From Siniperca chuatsi (Eukaryota; Chordata; Actinopteri; Centrarchiformes; Sinipercidae): DNA of 64,000 bases. The position numbers and the translations under genes were made by a program. The stretch is taken from contig NC_058051.1 in assembly GCF_020085105.1 (NCBI RefSeq), positions 400,001-464,000 on the forward strand. The letters are read 5' to 3'. Under the pieces are notes generated by a model that saw nothing but the letters and a program-made list of their open reading frames with translations, ran no database searches and was not told the origin of the DNA. Positions within the stretch are counted from its first letter, which is position 1. The number at the start of each line of letters is the position of its first letter. Positions 32,640-46,144 of the stretch are shown one piece after another.

Positions 32640-35600
32640 TCTCACAGACCAGGAGCACACAGGCTCTGCTTACTGTAGGGAACCCAGCAGCCACCAACCC
32701 TGCATTCTCCAGGAACCTCTGAGGAGGGCTGATGACCTGCACACAGACTGTGACTTCAATCCAACCTCAGCCTCCCCCTCCCCCCTCCCTCCCTCCGTCC
32801 AAACGCCATCCATCGGGCTGCAGCACAGCACAGATGTTTGGTAGTTGTCTTGTAGCTGCTGTATGTCCAGGTTAACAGTCATGAACCCAGTCTGCTCAGT
32901 CCACGTCTATTTAATGGGACACCTTGTTTTTTTAATGTATTCTAGTAAAAGATAAGACACCACACTTGGCTCCATCACCACCACCACCGAGTTAAAACAT
33001 TCAGTAAGAAATCAGTTTGCAAAATTGGTCTTGCACTTTTTGACACACTGTTGAAAATGAAAATGAAAAACGTTGTTTTCAGTGGAGAATTTATTTACAA
33101 GTGCCACCTTTAGGTGCTCACTGACAGCGGGCTCTTCCTGCTAGCTCTGTCACACAGTGATGCTGGCCTTCTAGATTTTGCCTGGGAGGCAACAGGGCCC
33201 AGTGCCGGTGCTGGTTGTTTTAGTTTTCATCACATCAAACTCCATTTTTGGTTATTTTAATGGCACGCAGTTTTGCAGCAATATACACTAAACGTATTTG
33301 CAATCTGTAACTGCCTCTCTCTGTATTAGTTTTCATTGTTACTGGCAGAATCCACACAGGCCTACGCACAATGGATTGACAGGAAATGACCCACATACTA
33401 CTTAAGGTGTCTGATGTGAAAGATAAAGTGCCATGAGTTTGCGAGAGGAAGCGTTGACTGTCTTCTTTAGTCCAGTTTGTTTGGCTGCACTGAAAGCGGA
33501 TCCTGCTCTTCTTCTGTTGCGTTTCTGACAGAGTAGCTGCAGAAGGTGAGTTTGCTGCCATCAAGAGTTACATCTGGATACACCACAAGGTGCCGCCAAA
33601 TCAACCAGAACTGAAATCTTAGTGATTATAGCTTTACCTAAACAAATGAACCATAGCCAAAATAGCCATTTGCAAACCTGGGTGCTGCCTGTGTCGGTGG
33701 TGGCAGGGCTGCTGTTGGAGGCAGCAGCAGTAAGAGCTCGCTCTTTGAAAGCACCTGATTTGGTTTTTGAGGTCAATAGAAGCAAACAATCTTTGCACTC
33801 TACTAAATACAAGCTAAAGTTGTAGGACTGGTTTCTGTTTGGTTCTCCAGCTGCACTCAGTCTGACTCCTGTTAACATTTCATCACTGTTCCTCACAGGG
33901 TTGTGTCGGGTTTGGCTCATTGTGTTTATTGGCTCCCAGACTGGGATGAAGTGAAGAGATTTGACCTTTAAAAGGACTCTTTAAAAGGTCACCACATATT
34001 TCAAAGCCTGTGCTGCCAGAAGCTGCAGATGTTGTTTTGAATGGTGAATGGACATCTGAGACACACGAAAGAACCACGTAGCTACTGTCAACCCACAGAC
34101 ACTAAAAATGGCCTCCTTAATGAATCCTGTGTGAGCTGGCCATAAAATGGCTTCTGATATTTTTAAAAGCCGATTGGTTAATATTCCTATTTTTTACACA
34201 CATCTTTTTACCAAGAAAATAACATTTTTAACCTTGAAATACACTCGAGTCACCAGAAACGGACCGTATGTGAATGTTGGTTGGTCATTCACTGTGATTT
34301 GTGTTTTGGAGGTAAAGGTACTATGCTTCAGTGTGAAAACACACTCGTCATCTTGCCAATATCTTTATTAGTTTATACACTACCTGATTTTAAGAAAATA
34401 TCCAATAGTGCCCCAAACTCCAACGTTCCCTCCCAGCTCAATTGTACCTGTGTTTTAAAACTTAACAGTTTATACAGACGTGCTTTACATTCACCAAAAT
34501 ATCTCATAATTAGAGAGATCCGTATCTCACCTAATGCTCAGTGTCAGGACAGATAACACTCACTGCACATTTATTACACTCAACAACAAAGCATAGTCTT
34601 CAGCATTTAGCTAAAGCTCTGTGTGTCCCTTCTTAACTGGGACTACCGGTTCCTCCTCCAACATCTGCTCCTAGGGCTACACTGATTAAACAGTCTACTG
34701 GTCTCATAATTACAAGATCTGTATCTGGGAATTATGACTGAAAAACTGTATCTTCTTCTTATTTTTTGTAAAAATGCGATCTCGTAATTATGACGTATAG
34801 ATCTTTTCTCATTCAAAAAATGAGATGTAGGTTATTGTGGTCCCATCAGTGAAGAAGTGGCACACAGTGTATTAAAAAAAGAGACATATCTGTCCTCCAC
34901 TTTCATACCAGATAATGTCTCCAATTTTTGTCTTTGGTGAATTTAATGTATTTCCACAAAGTTGAGTTTCAAAGCATCAGCAGTGAGCTAAAACTAAATT
35001 TCATTAATGTTAGGAGCAACTCCAAAAAGCATCACTACCCCGACCTCTATGGTTTGAAAAGTTCATGTATGTTGCACTTGTCAACGTAGCCACACAACTG
35101 GGTGTGGTCTGTTGTACTTGAGAACACATTCATCTTTGATGTATTGTTGCACTGAGGTACACTGTGCAGTGTTGTGCTGGACACAGTCTGGACAGATCCT
35201 GTAGGAACCACAATGTGCCAGCACGAGCAGGATTTTAAACCTAGAGGTAGTTACTCCAAACAAAAGCAGGTAATATAACTGTATTTTCATATATATATGT
35301 GTTATCTTGACACTTTTTTATTCATTGCTGGCCATGTTCAGACCAAATGATGTCGGTAGAATTCAACCCCTTTTCATTCATCTTTAAAGAGAAGAAATTA
35401 TTTGCTATATTATATTAACAAATGCACATGTTTGGCAAATTGTTGTGCAATGCTACTAGGCACAGGCCCAGCGGGTCGGAGATGTGTGAAGAAGCTGTAC
35501 AGTACAGGGAGGGAACAGCCTCAGTATTCAGAACAACGAGTCCGACAAACAACAAAATGCATAATTTGTCATTGCCTTCATTTTCTGATCTGATACCTCG

Positions 35601-37041
35601 ATTAGCAGGACGACACTGTTTGTCAGTAGCTTCCAAAGCCATTACGAATCACTGTTACAACATCCACGTGACTGTCGGCCGCTGTGGCTAAGGTTTGATT
35701 GCTTGCTTAGGGGTTAGGGAAAGATTGTGGTATGTTTTTGGTTCGGGTGAGGGTTTGTGGCACAGTGTTATCCTACTTCCACCTTTCCTTCTGACAGACG
35801 AGAGTCATAATTCACAGCCATTAGCGCTGGAAACACAGGCTGTATTATGCATTCGAACAAACAGCTGACGCCGTCTTCTTCATGACCGCCTTCAGAATGA
35901 GTGTTTACCCTCTCAGGTTTCTGTAAGACGTTCAGGTCCTGGGCTGAAATATGGGCCCCCCCGACTCTGCCCTGATTATCTCTCCATGTGCATAATTCAT
36001 TTATGGTTGAAAATGATCCAGCTGTATTGTGCCAACAGGTCAGAAACCACTCTGGGTGGGGCTTCTAAAGGGAACATGATTTTTAGACTTCACAGGAACA
36101 GTACCCTCTCAGAACTCTATTTTGTTGGTTTTTAAAAATGTGAATTTTGATAAAAGTGTGCTTTTTATAAATGTTATGCAGTTATGTCAATAATTTATAC
36201 TTCACAGTACAGACAAGTGATTTCTCACCTTGGGTCATGTGATGTCTGAGTGATTCTTTTTTTGGTATTGGGACATTTGCCATGTTAAGCCTCTTCCTTC
36301 TACTGTACCAGCACAAAGCACAGGTTTACCCACTCACTGTTAAAGTCCTGTACATGAGTCCTCACACCTCAAAACCCATTGGACTTGTTTGTAAATGTTC
36401 AGAATGCGGGCGGTTCGTATGAGGTAGAGTTTTCCTCCCAGCTGACGCTTGATGTTTTGAAATTTAATGATATTTTAAAAATCGGGAGGGAATACATCTC
36501 TTCCTTTCATTCTTTACGCGCTAGTTCTTCTTTATCGTCCGCTCGCTAAATCACAGTTTTTGAGGTACCACAACAAAAACCAAGCTCTCACCTGAAATAC
36601 AATGCAGGTTTGAACTTGTGTTATTGTTCATTTCATGTGTTTGTCACGCTAAAAGGCTGGATTACCAACTGGGCAAAGTGGGAAACTGCACTTTTACCTC
36701 CCTGCTCTGATTGTTACATTCAGGTGCACAGTGAGATCATAAACTGGAGTTGGAAGAAATGCACTGAACTGCTTTACTTGTACAATATTTGCTGGTGCAT
36801 GTTTATGTTTGAACATATTCTCTATGTTTAGTGGCTCATCTCTACACAACACCACACTAACTGCACACTGTGGCTGTGCCCTGTGCTCTGTGTCAGACTT
36901 CCTGCAGTCACACAACTCGTTTGGACACTTTTAATGACTGCGGTGTAAAAAACAAAACAAAACAGGTGCTTCCATATCTCTCACTTTGAAGCTCTTCCAA
37001 CAAATGCTTTTTTTCACATTCCCCTTTTTCCTTTGATATTT

Positions 37042-37047
37042 AATAAA
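37042..37047 (+). promoter_or_regulatory. Candidate polyadenylation signal (ephb2)
   Basis: AATAAA followed within 25 bases by TGTTGTTCAG and within about 55 bases by TATGTGTGAC, a plausible GU-rich downstream element. It lies 4.4 kb past the ephb2 stop, so it implies a long 3'UTR. Confidence 0.3.
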
Positions 37048-38154
37048 TGTTGTTCAGTCCCATTTTTCAATACCAGTCTGCATTATTTTGTCATACTATG
37101 TGTGACATTATTGTAACAATGGCCCTGTATGTTCTACAGACGCACAAAAACACTGTACTGTACCGTACATATGCATGGTATGCACATTTCAGTGTCTGAC
37201 ACGGCACATTCAGACTATGTGATAGCTGCTACAGTTCAAAATGACATTATTTGATGTGTTTCTGTTGGGAAATGTAGTTCTTTAAATTGCAATTCTTCAG
37301 AGAAAAACACAGTATGGCTCCAGTTCTTATTCTTCTTACTCTTAAATTATTCAAAGCCCATTTTTACGAATGTGGCAGTTCAGCGGCCAGGATTATAATA
37401 TTTGTGCTCTTCCATTGGCATAAATTATATATAAGTGAGACACTATATTAGAAACACCCTCTCTTATTGTGGAAGAGTAGCTGAACTATGAGGCTTCCTG
37501 GATGAATGTCTGTCATCAACACGGGCTGAAGTGGGTTGCAGCAACAAATCAATTTGGAACAAGAAAGAAAGCAAAGTGAATATTTTTGTAGTTGTTTTAT
37601 TTGTCAGATTTTCACACTGAACAACTGGATTATTCTGTGAAGAACATTATTATATTCTGTGGCAACTGAAAACACTGAATCTATCTGTTAACTATGTAGC
37701 AGTGAGAGACGATACTGCGAGACACATTCACTCATACCAGTGTTACGTTCCCTCCACCTGATGTTATGATGATGTTTATTAGTTTTTTTAGAGTCGAACT
37801 ACAGAGTCTCTGCTGTGAGCACCGGCTGTCTCGTCTTTGTGTGTGGGGTCATTCACAAACGCAGAGAACAGAAAGGACCTCGCTCTAATATGACCTCTCT
37901 ATGTACAGTTTAATGAGAACGTTCAATTGTTTTGTAATTGTTTCAGTGTGTGTGCGCCGTGCTCCGTCCATATGCTGGTCCATGTTTGAACTGCACTGCG
38001 GCAGCTCCTCAGTACTCACATGGAGCTGAAATGTTCCTGGTTCTGGTTCAGAAGTTTCATTTTCATTTTTCCTGTAAACAAGTTGGAAAAGTTAACACTC
38101 TGCACGTACTGGCTCTAAAGGAACATACGGAGAAAAGTACTTGTACTCTTTCTC

Positions 38155-38300
38155 TCTGAGAGTGAGATGTTCAGGTGGATCTCAATCAGGACGTGGTTAG
38201 CCTAGCTTAGCATAAAGACTGGAAGCAGGGGGAAACAGCTAGCCTGGCTCTGTTGGCTGTCAAAGCTCAAAGAACACACCAACGCCTCTAACGTTCACTA
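38155..38300 (-). mobile_element. Dispersed repeat family R1, copy 2 (inverted, short)
   Basis: 'ggttagcctagcttagcata' and 'ggaaacagctagcctggctc' are the reverse complement of the R1 core at 19680-19735. Confidence 0.6.
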
Positions 38301-39517
38301 ATGTTGTATCTCATGTGTTTGTAAGGGGGATTAATGTGCTCAGACTACTTCTCGATGAACAACAGTTTGTCCATCAGTCCAGTTCTTCTTCAGCGTCTCC
38401 GCTTAGAGTGCAGCTTTCCTGGTATGGCGACCGATTAGCACACGGTTTTGGTTTTGGTCTCTGTACAGACACGATGGTACAACATAAACAGATTAATGAC
38501 AGGTGATATCAGTGTCGCCACGTACGTTGGCTGATAAGTAACAAGACGTTAAAGTACAGGCATGCCAAAGATAGTACTACTACTAGGACGTTCATGTTAT
38601 GATATATCTTTAATATCAAACTGGTATTGGCCCAGTGACTCCAGTATCTGGGCTCCAGTACCGAACCTGGAACCCCCAGTGTGACGATAGGACTGCTGGA
38701 AGCTGCACAAAGTCACTGCGTCCGTCTGTTCGTCCAGAAATAGTTCATAGCAATAAACTTAAATTGAGCAAACTGAGATACGACATGTCTTTGGACGTGT
38801 TGGTGGATGTTTTTGATTGATTGATATCCATCCTCTCATCTCACTCTCTGAATACTGAAAATGTTGAAGTATTCCTTAAAGACACCGTGTATAATTTGAA
38901 AATGCCGAACTATGGCGCCCCCAGTGGTAGAATGAAAAAAGACACACTTCATTTTGAGGGAAGTCAATGAAATTCTGAACAACTGAAGTGAAATCAAATT
39001 CTTGATTTCCACAACCTCATATACAGCAGCTGTTTTAACTGTCAAAATGCTTTGGCCAATAATCAGATCCCCTGGAAAATGATAAGTGAATTAAATGAAC
39101 TGTCAGAATCAAATATTTCAGCTTTATCCGGCACCTGTTCCCTTTACTTCCTTTCTGCCTGACCCGGGTGGCCCCGGAAACGTTTCTACTCTGTGTAGAC
39201 GGGAGTTTCAAAGATACTCCTGGACCCTTTTTGGTCCAAAGCACATGGGACGCAGGGGTCAATGTTAGAGGGGTCGCCCACAGCCAAACACGCCTCTCTT
39301 CTCAGCCTTTACCACTGTGATGGACACTGTCGGACTTTTGTTTTTCTATTTTCTGTTTTTTCTGTATAAATGTATATTTGATGGTATACCTGTGAATGAT
39401 GTATCAATTTGAATTATTTGTAATACTGTTATTGGTTTATTTTGTAAAAAACAAGAAAATGAAAAGTAAAGAAAGAAAGGAAAACACAACAAGCTGAGTT
39501 TTGTAGCAACTGTCTTC

Positions 39518-39523
39518 AATAAA
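39518..39523 (+). promoter_or_regulatory. Candidate polyadenylation signal (ephb2, distal)
   Basis: AATAAA in 'tcttcaataaaaaacc', with 'atggtgacgtgcagtg' downstream. Could serve a longer ephb2 transcript or be chance. Confidence 0.2.
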
Positions 39524-42500
39524 AAACCAAACAATCAATGGTGACGTGCAGTGAACGCAGCATTTCATTCGCTGACATGAAATACATCATGATCCTTCTT
39601 TAATACCCCACAATACAAGATGGCATGTTCCATTCTACGCTATATATCTTCAAATAAATAAAGGCAATTCAAAACCGTCTGTAGAAGAACCGTCAGTGAC
39701 TCTGTGGTTGTCACGCTGTGATGCAAACTGTGGACACAAGAGGGAAGTAGAGAACCTGCTAAGCTTCAGGAAGCCTGAAGCTGGAAGGACTAAAGAAATA
39801 CACAGCACTGTACGTTTCGCATTATTATCTGTAAACGTTCAAAATGTGCTTCATTAAGCCTCCTTCTATGTGCTTCTTTAAAAATCTGTTTGTGTACTAC
39901 TTCCATTTATCAGCCTGTCAAAGTCTTCTTCAGAATAACCAGGACTGTTTGGAAAAGAGCCTTTATTTGATGTTAATCGCTGCATTCAAGATTAATGATG
40001 GATTATTTAATACAGAATATAGGGTCAACAAAATGCATTTAATTAGAACTGTGAAGGTATCAAGTATGAGAGCTGATCACAGATCAATAACACAACTACT
40101 CGGTGACATCTGAGAGGTTTGTAGCCTCAAAACTAATTCATAACACAGGCGAGAACTGACGAAGTAAAACAACAAATAACCTTTACTCAGGTTTTACTCA
40201 AATCAAACATGTCGACTCCTCGAATTAAAAAACAATATTTATAAATAAATAAATGATATACATATTATATAACATCACAAACAACACAAAAAGACACAGA
40301 CAAGCTCTGAGAAAATATATAGTACTATAATAATAACTTTCATTCAACTTTTCTGAATATTTTTAAATATTTTAAACTACAAACACTGTTTTCTTGCGTA
40401 ATCTGTCGAATTACTTGATATACGACAGTACGCCGGGTTGAGTTTGTTCTAGTTTGGCACCATTTCAAATGTCCTCCTACCACGTGTCAAAATATGTGCA
40501 CGAACCGGGCGAGCCGCTCTGTTTTCTGCCGTCATTTTTCAGATTCATCGGATAACGTTTTGAATCTCTTGTTTAACTGGATCGTGTGTCGGCAGTTTTA
40601 AGTCTATCTCATCATTGATCATTTGCTGGCTTCTTCAAACCGATTAACACATCATTTATAAAGGATTCGTTTTGTCCTAAAATAATAATTTGCTCCAAAT
40701 ACAATGCTGTTGTGAATATGATTATAATGTTACTATGGCAACACAACAACTTCAGGAGAGCAACTTCTCCACCGTCTGCATCTGTTTGTCTCAAAAGACA
40801 TGTGCGTTACACTGCTGGGTGTGTCGAGTCCGCTTCAGTTTCTGCTCTGAGTTGTTTTCACACAGATATCTATAAATAGGAAATGCATTAGTGCAGTTGC
40901 ATTGGGCCACATTGCATGATTGTGTTTGAAAACTGGAGGTTGTGTGTTTGATGAGAGGAAGCCCAGAAGGGAAGGATTTGGTTTGAGGTGGCCACGTTTG
41001 TGCCTGATGAAAACAAAGTTAGTTTGAAGAGACAAAAATCCAAAAAGCTCCCATTGGCATGCACTTTTGAGACGGCCCCTAACTTCAGCGCATCGGTTAC
41101 CTGTCTGCTGTCACACCAGGTACCAGGCTTCAATATCTGAGAGGGGTGAGAGTAACACCTGTGGAACATCAGTCAAACTTCATCTACACTGCAACTAGTG
41201 GTGAAAACCGACGAGAAGATATTGAGAGTGAACCTTTCTGATTGTCTGAATATCGCTGCGCTCAGAAATCACCTGATTACTTTTGATGCAGAAGAAAACA
41301 TCTGAAATCCTAAGAAGCCCCTTTTTGCAGGATTTCTAAACAGATTTACGGATGTCTGTCCTTGATGGAAATGGGACATCCTGACACCACTGTACGGACT
41401 GTAGCAAGGTGTTTATCATGTCTGTGTGTTCAGACTGAACTGAATTATGAATTATGACTCTGAGAAGTTCTGTTCTGTTTGTGGTAAATTGTTCTCAGTC
41501 GGGTGACAGGCAGGTGGAGGGAATGAACCGGAACTAGTCCGGGAGGTGGAGCGACGTAGAGAAGACGTAGTTGGCCTCACCTCTACACACAGCAGCAGCT
41601 CGGGAACCGAAGTCCTCTAGAGGGACGAGGCCGTCTTCAGGTTCAGGTTTATTTTTTGTTGTTCCATCAAGAGAAAATACGGCTAAACTTAAGTGTGTTG
41701 CTTTAAACTGGATGGACATTTGTACGTCATTATACACGCTGCCAGAGAAAACACTGATCACAATATGAAATACGGCAGTCGATGTATTCAAAGGGGAAAT
41801 GAGATTCGAACAGCAGACAGGCTCAATTTCCTTCTGAGCAAACAAACCCTGAAATGTATGTGAGCAAGGAAGCAACTCCTCGTACTTGTAAAACTGAGGG
41901 GGGCCAATAGTTAGCAGGCATGGCCTGGTGTCAGGTGTGTGTGAGGAACAAGGAGACGCAGTGTGAGTCACGCTGCTGAGTGTGGTTCATGGAAACACAC
42001 TACAGCAACAAACACACACGTCAAGTTACCGTTCCTTTTGTTATTACGCTGCAAAACCATTTAGAGACCTTATGGCCCAGGCACATCAGCACTTCAAAAC
42101 ACTGCTGCAAAATCAAGTCCTTTCAGAGGCCTCGCTGCGGTCAGCGGACCTGCAAAGTAAATCTATGCACTTCGCTGAAGGGCACCTGTCCGTGCATTAA
42201 TAAACAATTTAATTGGTGCTGCTAGGGATTTTTGATTTGTGTGTCAAATCACCTGATAAAGGAAAGTCCTTTAAAAGTCTCCCATCCGCTCTGTGTTTCC
42301 TTTCTGAGCAGCTCGAGTTCAGCGGCGTTACGTCTGGAAACCAGGCCGATGAGAGCCGAGAGACTGAACCAAACAATAAATGTGGCCCTTACTTAGACCT
42401 TGAATGTTGTGCTGTGTAGGTTTGGTGACCCGCCTCCACGTGTGGTGTTGTGCTGATGCTGTGCTCTGAAAAACAAACTAGAATTTCTCAGAGAAAACCC

Positions 42501-42533
42501 GCATCACACTGGAGAGCCAGTACGATCACTGGG

Positions 42534-42617
42534 AGCTCCCAGCTCCCAGCTCCCAGCTCCCAGCTCCCAGCTCCCAGCTCCCAGCGGGGGAGGTGGGAGC
42601 TGGGAGGTGGGCCCTAT
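42534..42617. repeat. (AGCTCCC)7 tandem array with inverted partner
   Basis: Seven exact 7-base units (42534-42582) are followed by GGGGGAGGTGGGAGCTGGGAGG, which contains the reverse complement GGGAGCT, so the array can pair with the sequence just downstream as a hairpin. Confidence 0.9.
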
Positions 42618-43467
42618 GATGCTTGAGTGAATTGTTCACACTCTAGGACTTGACCCTTGACCCCATGAACGATTAGTAACATGGTTTGATTTGATTAAAA
42701 CTCCTGTAAAAGTTACTCTGAGTAAATCTTTGTTGTTGTACTTTAGTAGTTGGTAGAAATGCATCACATGGTTTCAAATATTTCATTTTCCAGCTGAGCA
42801 GGTTCCCCTTTATGATCTCTCCTGTCTTTCACCTCTGTTGTCTTGGCAGACATAAATCAGTCCTCCACGTTCACACGCCAATCACTGGGCTTAAAATAGC
42901 GAACTTTGACGTGTTTACCCTGAGGGGGTTTCAGGTGCACTTACAGAAACCACTTAGTGCAAATGTCGTGCCACAAATACCTTCCTTGGTTTTATTTGTG
43001 ACCATTTTTTAAATTACTATTTAAACATTTTCTAAATCAACAGAGCAGAGAAAGGGGCCAGTTACAAATACCACTAACAATAATCATAAAAATAACATGT
43101 ACTGTGCTTTTAACCAGTTCCCCCCTGCTGTGGCTGGACCTGTGTTTCCTCTCACTCTGTCGAACTGGTTCTTCAGGTGCCTTCCTTATACAGAAGGCTG
43201 TTTTTAAAACATTCTTTTATTAATTAACTGCTTTCACATCCTTTTTTTAAAAACCTGTTTCTACCTCAGAGGAGTACAGGAAAGGGCCGAACCTAAATAC
43301 TACTGCTACTAAAAATAACAAGTACTGTACACATAACTCACATCTGGAACATAAATCCAGAGTGTTTTTCATTCATATGCACCTACATGAGAAAAGACCA
43401 AATCAAACTCGTAAAATAAATGTTGTGTATGTAGCAGCGTTGGATATAAATGTCCTCTTGTGCCCGT

Positions 43468-43520
43468 GATAAGATCAGCTTTATTGATCCTCAGAGGAGA
43501 AATTCATGTGTTGCAGCAGC
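43468..43520. repeat. Short dispersed repeat phrase ('ctttattgatcctcagagg')
   Basis: 'cagctttattgatcctcaga' followed by 'gaaattcatgtgttgcagca' matches a phrase common in fish genomes and resembles 18815-18870. Confidence 0.4.
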
Positions 43521-43984
43521 ACAAGAACACAAATAAGTCCAGATAAATAGAGACACGTATTAAATAGATAATTAGAAGTATATGAAATAAAATAACCATA
43601 GAAATAAAAATATAAACTATTAAAGAGCAATTAAACTCAAGTATACAAGGCAAGCTGCACACATACAGTACAGTACCCACGAACAGTGTTGTACTTAAAC
43701 TAATACTGCAGTACTGTCTCCTCTGTGAGGTGGCACAGTGGTGAGATGAGTAACAGCAAAGTATAGTACATGTTAGAGTAATATGATACCATCTACTGTA
43801 ACAGCGTGAAGCAGATTAATATATATGATTAGGTAAAAATACTTTTCCTTTTCTCCTGATAGTATTTTCATTTTGAGATTACAGATTTAGATAATTGTAT
43901 ATCAGAACAGACAGATAAACAGGAATGGATAAACAAAATAGCAACGTATCATGCATCACTACCTTAAACCAAAGTAGCATTTCA

Positions 43985-44115
43985 GTCAGGTGCTCCCCCT
44001 GGTCTGGTCTCTTCCTGGCTCCTGGCTCCTGGCTCCTGTAGAAACATGGCGGTGCAACATGGCGGCCTCCGTGGAAGGGGACCCGCTCCCTCTGTAGATA
44101 TAAAGGATTGATTCT
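43985..44115 (-). repeat. Dispersed repeat, inverted copy of 2190-2280
   Basis: 'gtagaaacatggcggtgcaa', 'catggcggcctccgtggaag' and 'gggacccgctccctctgtag' are the reverse complement of the 2200-2270 region. A small tandem of CCTGGCT-type units precedes it at about 44015-44040. Confidence 0.6.
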
Positions 44116-44267
44116 AAGGTAACGAAAACACAATCCGACTTTGAACACTCGTACCAGCAAACCTGACTGGAAAAAGTAAGAGAGGTCATCGCACGCTTTG
44201 AAGAGGTATGTCCACGGGAAGAGCAACGTTCAGCAGCTGCACTGAAGATACGGAGCAGTAGCCCACG

Positions 44268-44560
44268 GTGAGATGCCGGCCAGGCAAGCAGCCAAGATCG
44301 GCTACCTTCCGGGCATCCTGCTTACTTCTAACCACCCAAACACCGGGGAGCAGCACCGTCAATGCAGCGGTGACTGACTTGTGCCAAAAGAGAGACCTGC
44401 AGTACCTCATCCAAGTGCTCTTGGCTGCCCTTCTTAACACGTGGATGACAGAAGATACAGCAGTGCATGTCTCCCTGTGCATGGAAGGAAGAGCACTGCA
44501 GATCCTAACGCCCTCCAGCAGGAAGACTGAAGCAGCTGGCCTACCATCGCGGAGGTGATG
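44268..44560 (+). mobile_element. Possible retroelement gag-like remnant
   Basis: The frame reads QYLIQVLLAALLNTWMTEDT then AVHVSLCMEGRALQIL. A pattern of the type 'W...E..AV.L..CL.G.AL..L' occurs in gag-like proteins of fish Ty3-type retroelements and in SCAN-like relatives. The match is weak and short, no other retroelement part was found nearby, and the rest of the frame does not fit. Confidence 0.2.
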
Positions 44561-46121
44561 CAGCAGCGACTGCATTTATGCTGATGACCCAGAGAAGGGA
44601 TAGACCCCTGCAGTTCTTTTTGTAATGATTGTGTTGAGAACGGTGTCATGTGACTTGCAATTCTGACTGCAGCCACTACAGCGACGCCACAACACAGCCC
44701 GCACTGACGGCTTGCTCGAGCCCGGCTATTAAACAGCAGTCACTGCCATTGGATTGACTTCAGTAGAGGTCGGCTTGGTGCAGTACAACCATGCTGTGCT
44801 GCCCTGCCTCTTCCCAATGTGTGACCTACTTTTCTTACACGATCGAGATCAAAGCGGGAGCACTTCGTGCATTTTGTCTTTTTCTCAGAGCAGAGACTTA
44901 GTGAGACTCTAGGGATATTCATGTAATATTTCATTTTTTCCTGACCTGACGTCGCTGGCAAACAGAAGATTGAGGGATTTAGGATTAGTAATCCATTGAT
45001 TCTACACTGACGACACTGACATGCACATTCAAACCAATTTACTGTGAATAGCTAGATGAAATAGTGTCATTGAAACGTTTACATGTTTTATTTCAATTCA
45101 CACAAGTTTACATGACGTTTCAGGTTTTTGTGTGTGGCAGCCTGCAGGACTGTTTCCCATAGGAAACTGCTTATTACAAAAGAAGCAGCAGTGTAAGATT
45201 CACTAGTGTTTATCGTACGAAATCATTTGATTGAGCAAACATTCAGGAGTTATACTTACACCAGTTATAAACGTGTTGTGGTTAAAGTACTCTGATATTA
45301 AGACTATACAGATGCACCCAAAAGTTATGTTTCCTCCAGCTAGACGAAGACAAAAATGGAGAGAAATAACAAGTGAATTAACAAAATAAAAATGACACAA
45401 AAAACTTTTTTTTTTCCTTTTATCTTTACAACTGTGGTGTTGCCTCTTTGTGATTGTGAACCAATTATCACAGGCCTGTGTGCATTTCAGTCCATCAGAT
45501 GATATATATCCTTATCGGATAGTTTTTTTATTCCCAAATATGGATATTGATACCTGCCTCAAAAATCCAGTGTTGGTGCTCTAATACGTACAGCGTTGTA
45601 ATAAACCCACAGCGTCTAAAATGGCCTTTTAACACTACGCTTCGTACGGGCAGTGTTTCATGTCGTGGCTGTTTATATCAGCCCCTGGTGTCTGATACGT
45701 GTGAATCAGCCGAGCGACGGCTTCACCTCCACAGTGACACTCCCGAGCTGTGTCTGCACATCCTGCTCCTGGTAAATGTTTTGGAACCGTTGCCATGGAG
45801 ACAAGCTGCGAAACTACCTCTTTTCCATCCCCATCCAAGAACAAGGGGACTGAAGGAGGAGGCAGGGAGGACGGGGGGAAACGGCGGACTACGTAGGACG
45901 CTGCTGTTGGCTGTATTTCACAGCGTCACATGTGAGTCACAGATGGTGTTGGCATCCTCATCTTCACTTCTGCTCTGTCTGTGTGAAGAAGGAGCACTCA
46001 CATCAAACCACACAGACAGGATTTCAGCTGGCTGTGGTTCTGCTCGACTGAGCCGGCTGATAACAGTTGGTTTACCTCGGTAGCTGACTAATGAGGCGTG
46101 GAGGGCTGTCCCTGCTAGTCT

Positions 46122-46143
46122 ACACACACACACACACACACAC
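46122..46143. repeat. (AC)n microsatellite
   Basis: Eleven AC dinucleotides. Confidence 0.95.
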
Positions 46144-46144
46144 G

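Larger units (their letters stand above)
32640..39700 (+). other. Probable ephb2 3'UTR followed by intergenic DNA
   Basis: No coding frame is recognised. The first canonical AATAAA found after the stop is at 37042-37047, with GT-rich sequence after it; another is at 39518-39523. The true mRNA end cannot be told. It contains an inverted copy of repeat family R1 at 38155-38300 and a pyrimidine-rich run at 32770-32800. Confidence 0.5.
39701..46144. other. Intergenic stretch between ephb2 and lrrc38
   Basis: No host gene is recognised on either strand. Repeats and fragments are listed separately (42534-42617, 43468-43520, 43985-44115, 44268-44560, 46122-46143). The remainder is ordinary AT-rich unique DNA. 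Confidence 0.6.

Noticed and set aside
41534..41971. 145-codon open frame on the minus strand
   Set aside because: No recognisable domain, composition not convincingly protein-like, no splice context; regarded as chance or repeat-derived.
45547..46083. 178-codon open frame upstream of lrrc38
   Set aside because: Long, but with no similarity or domain, and low-complexity in places; no supporting splice or promoter context.
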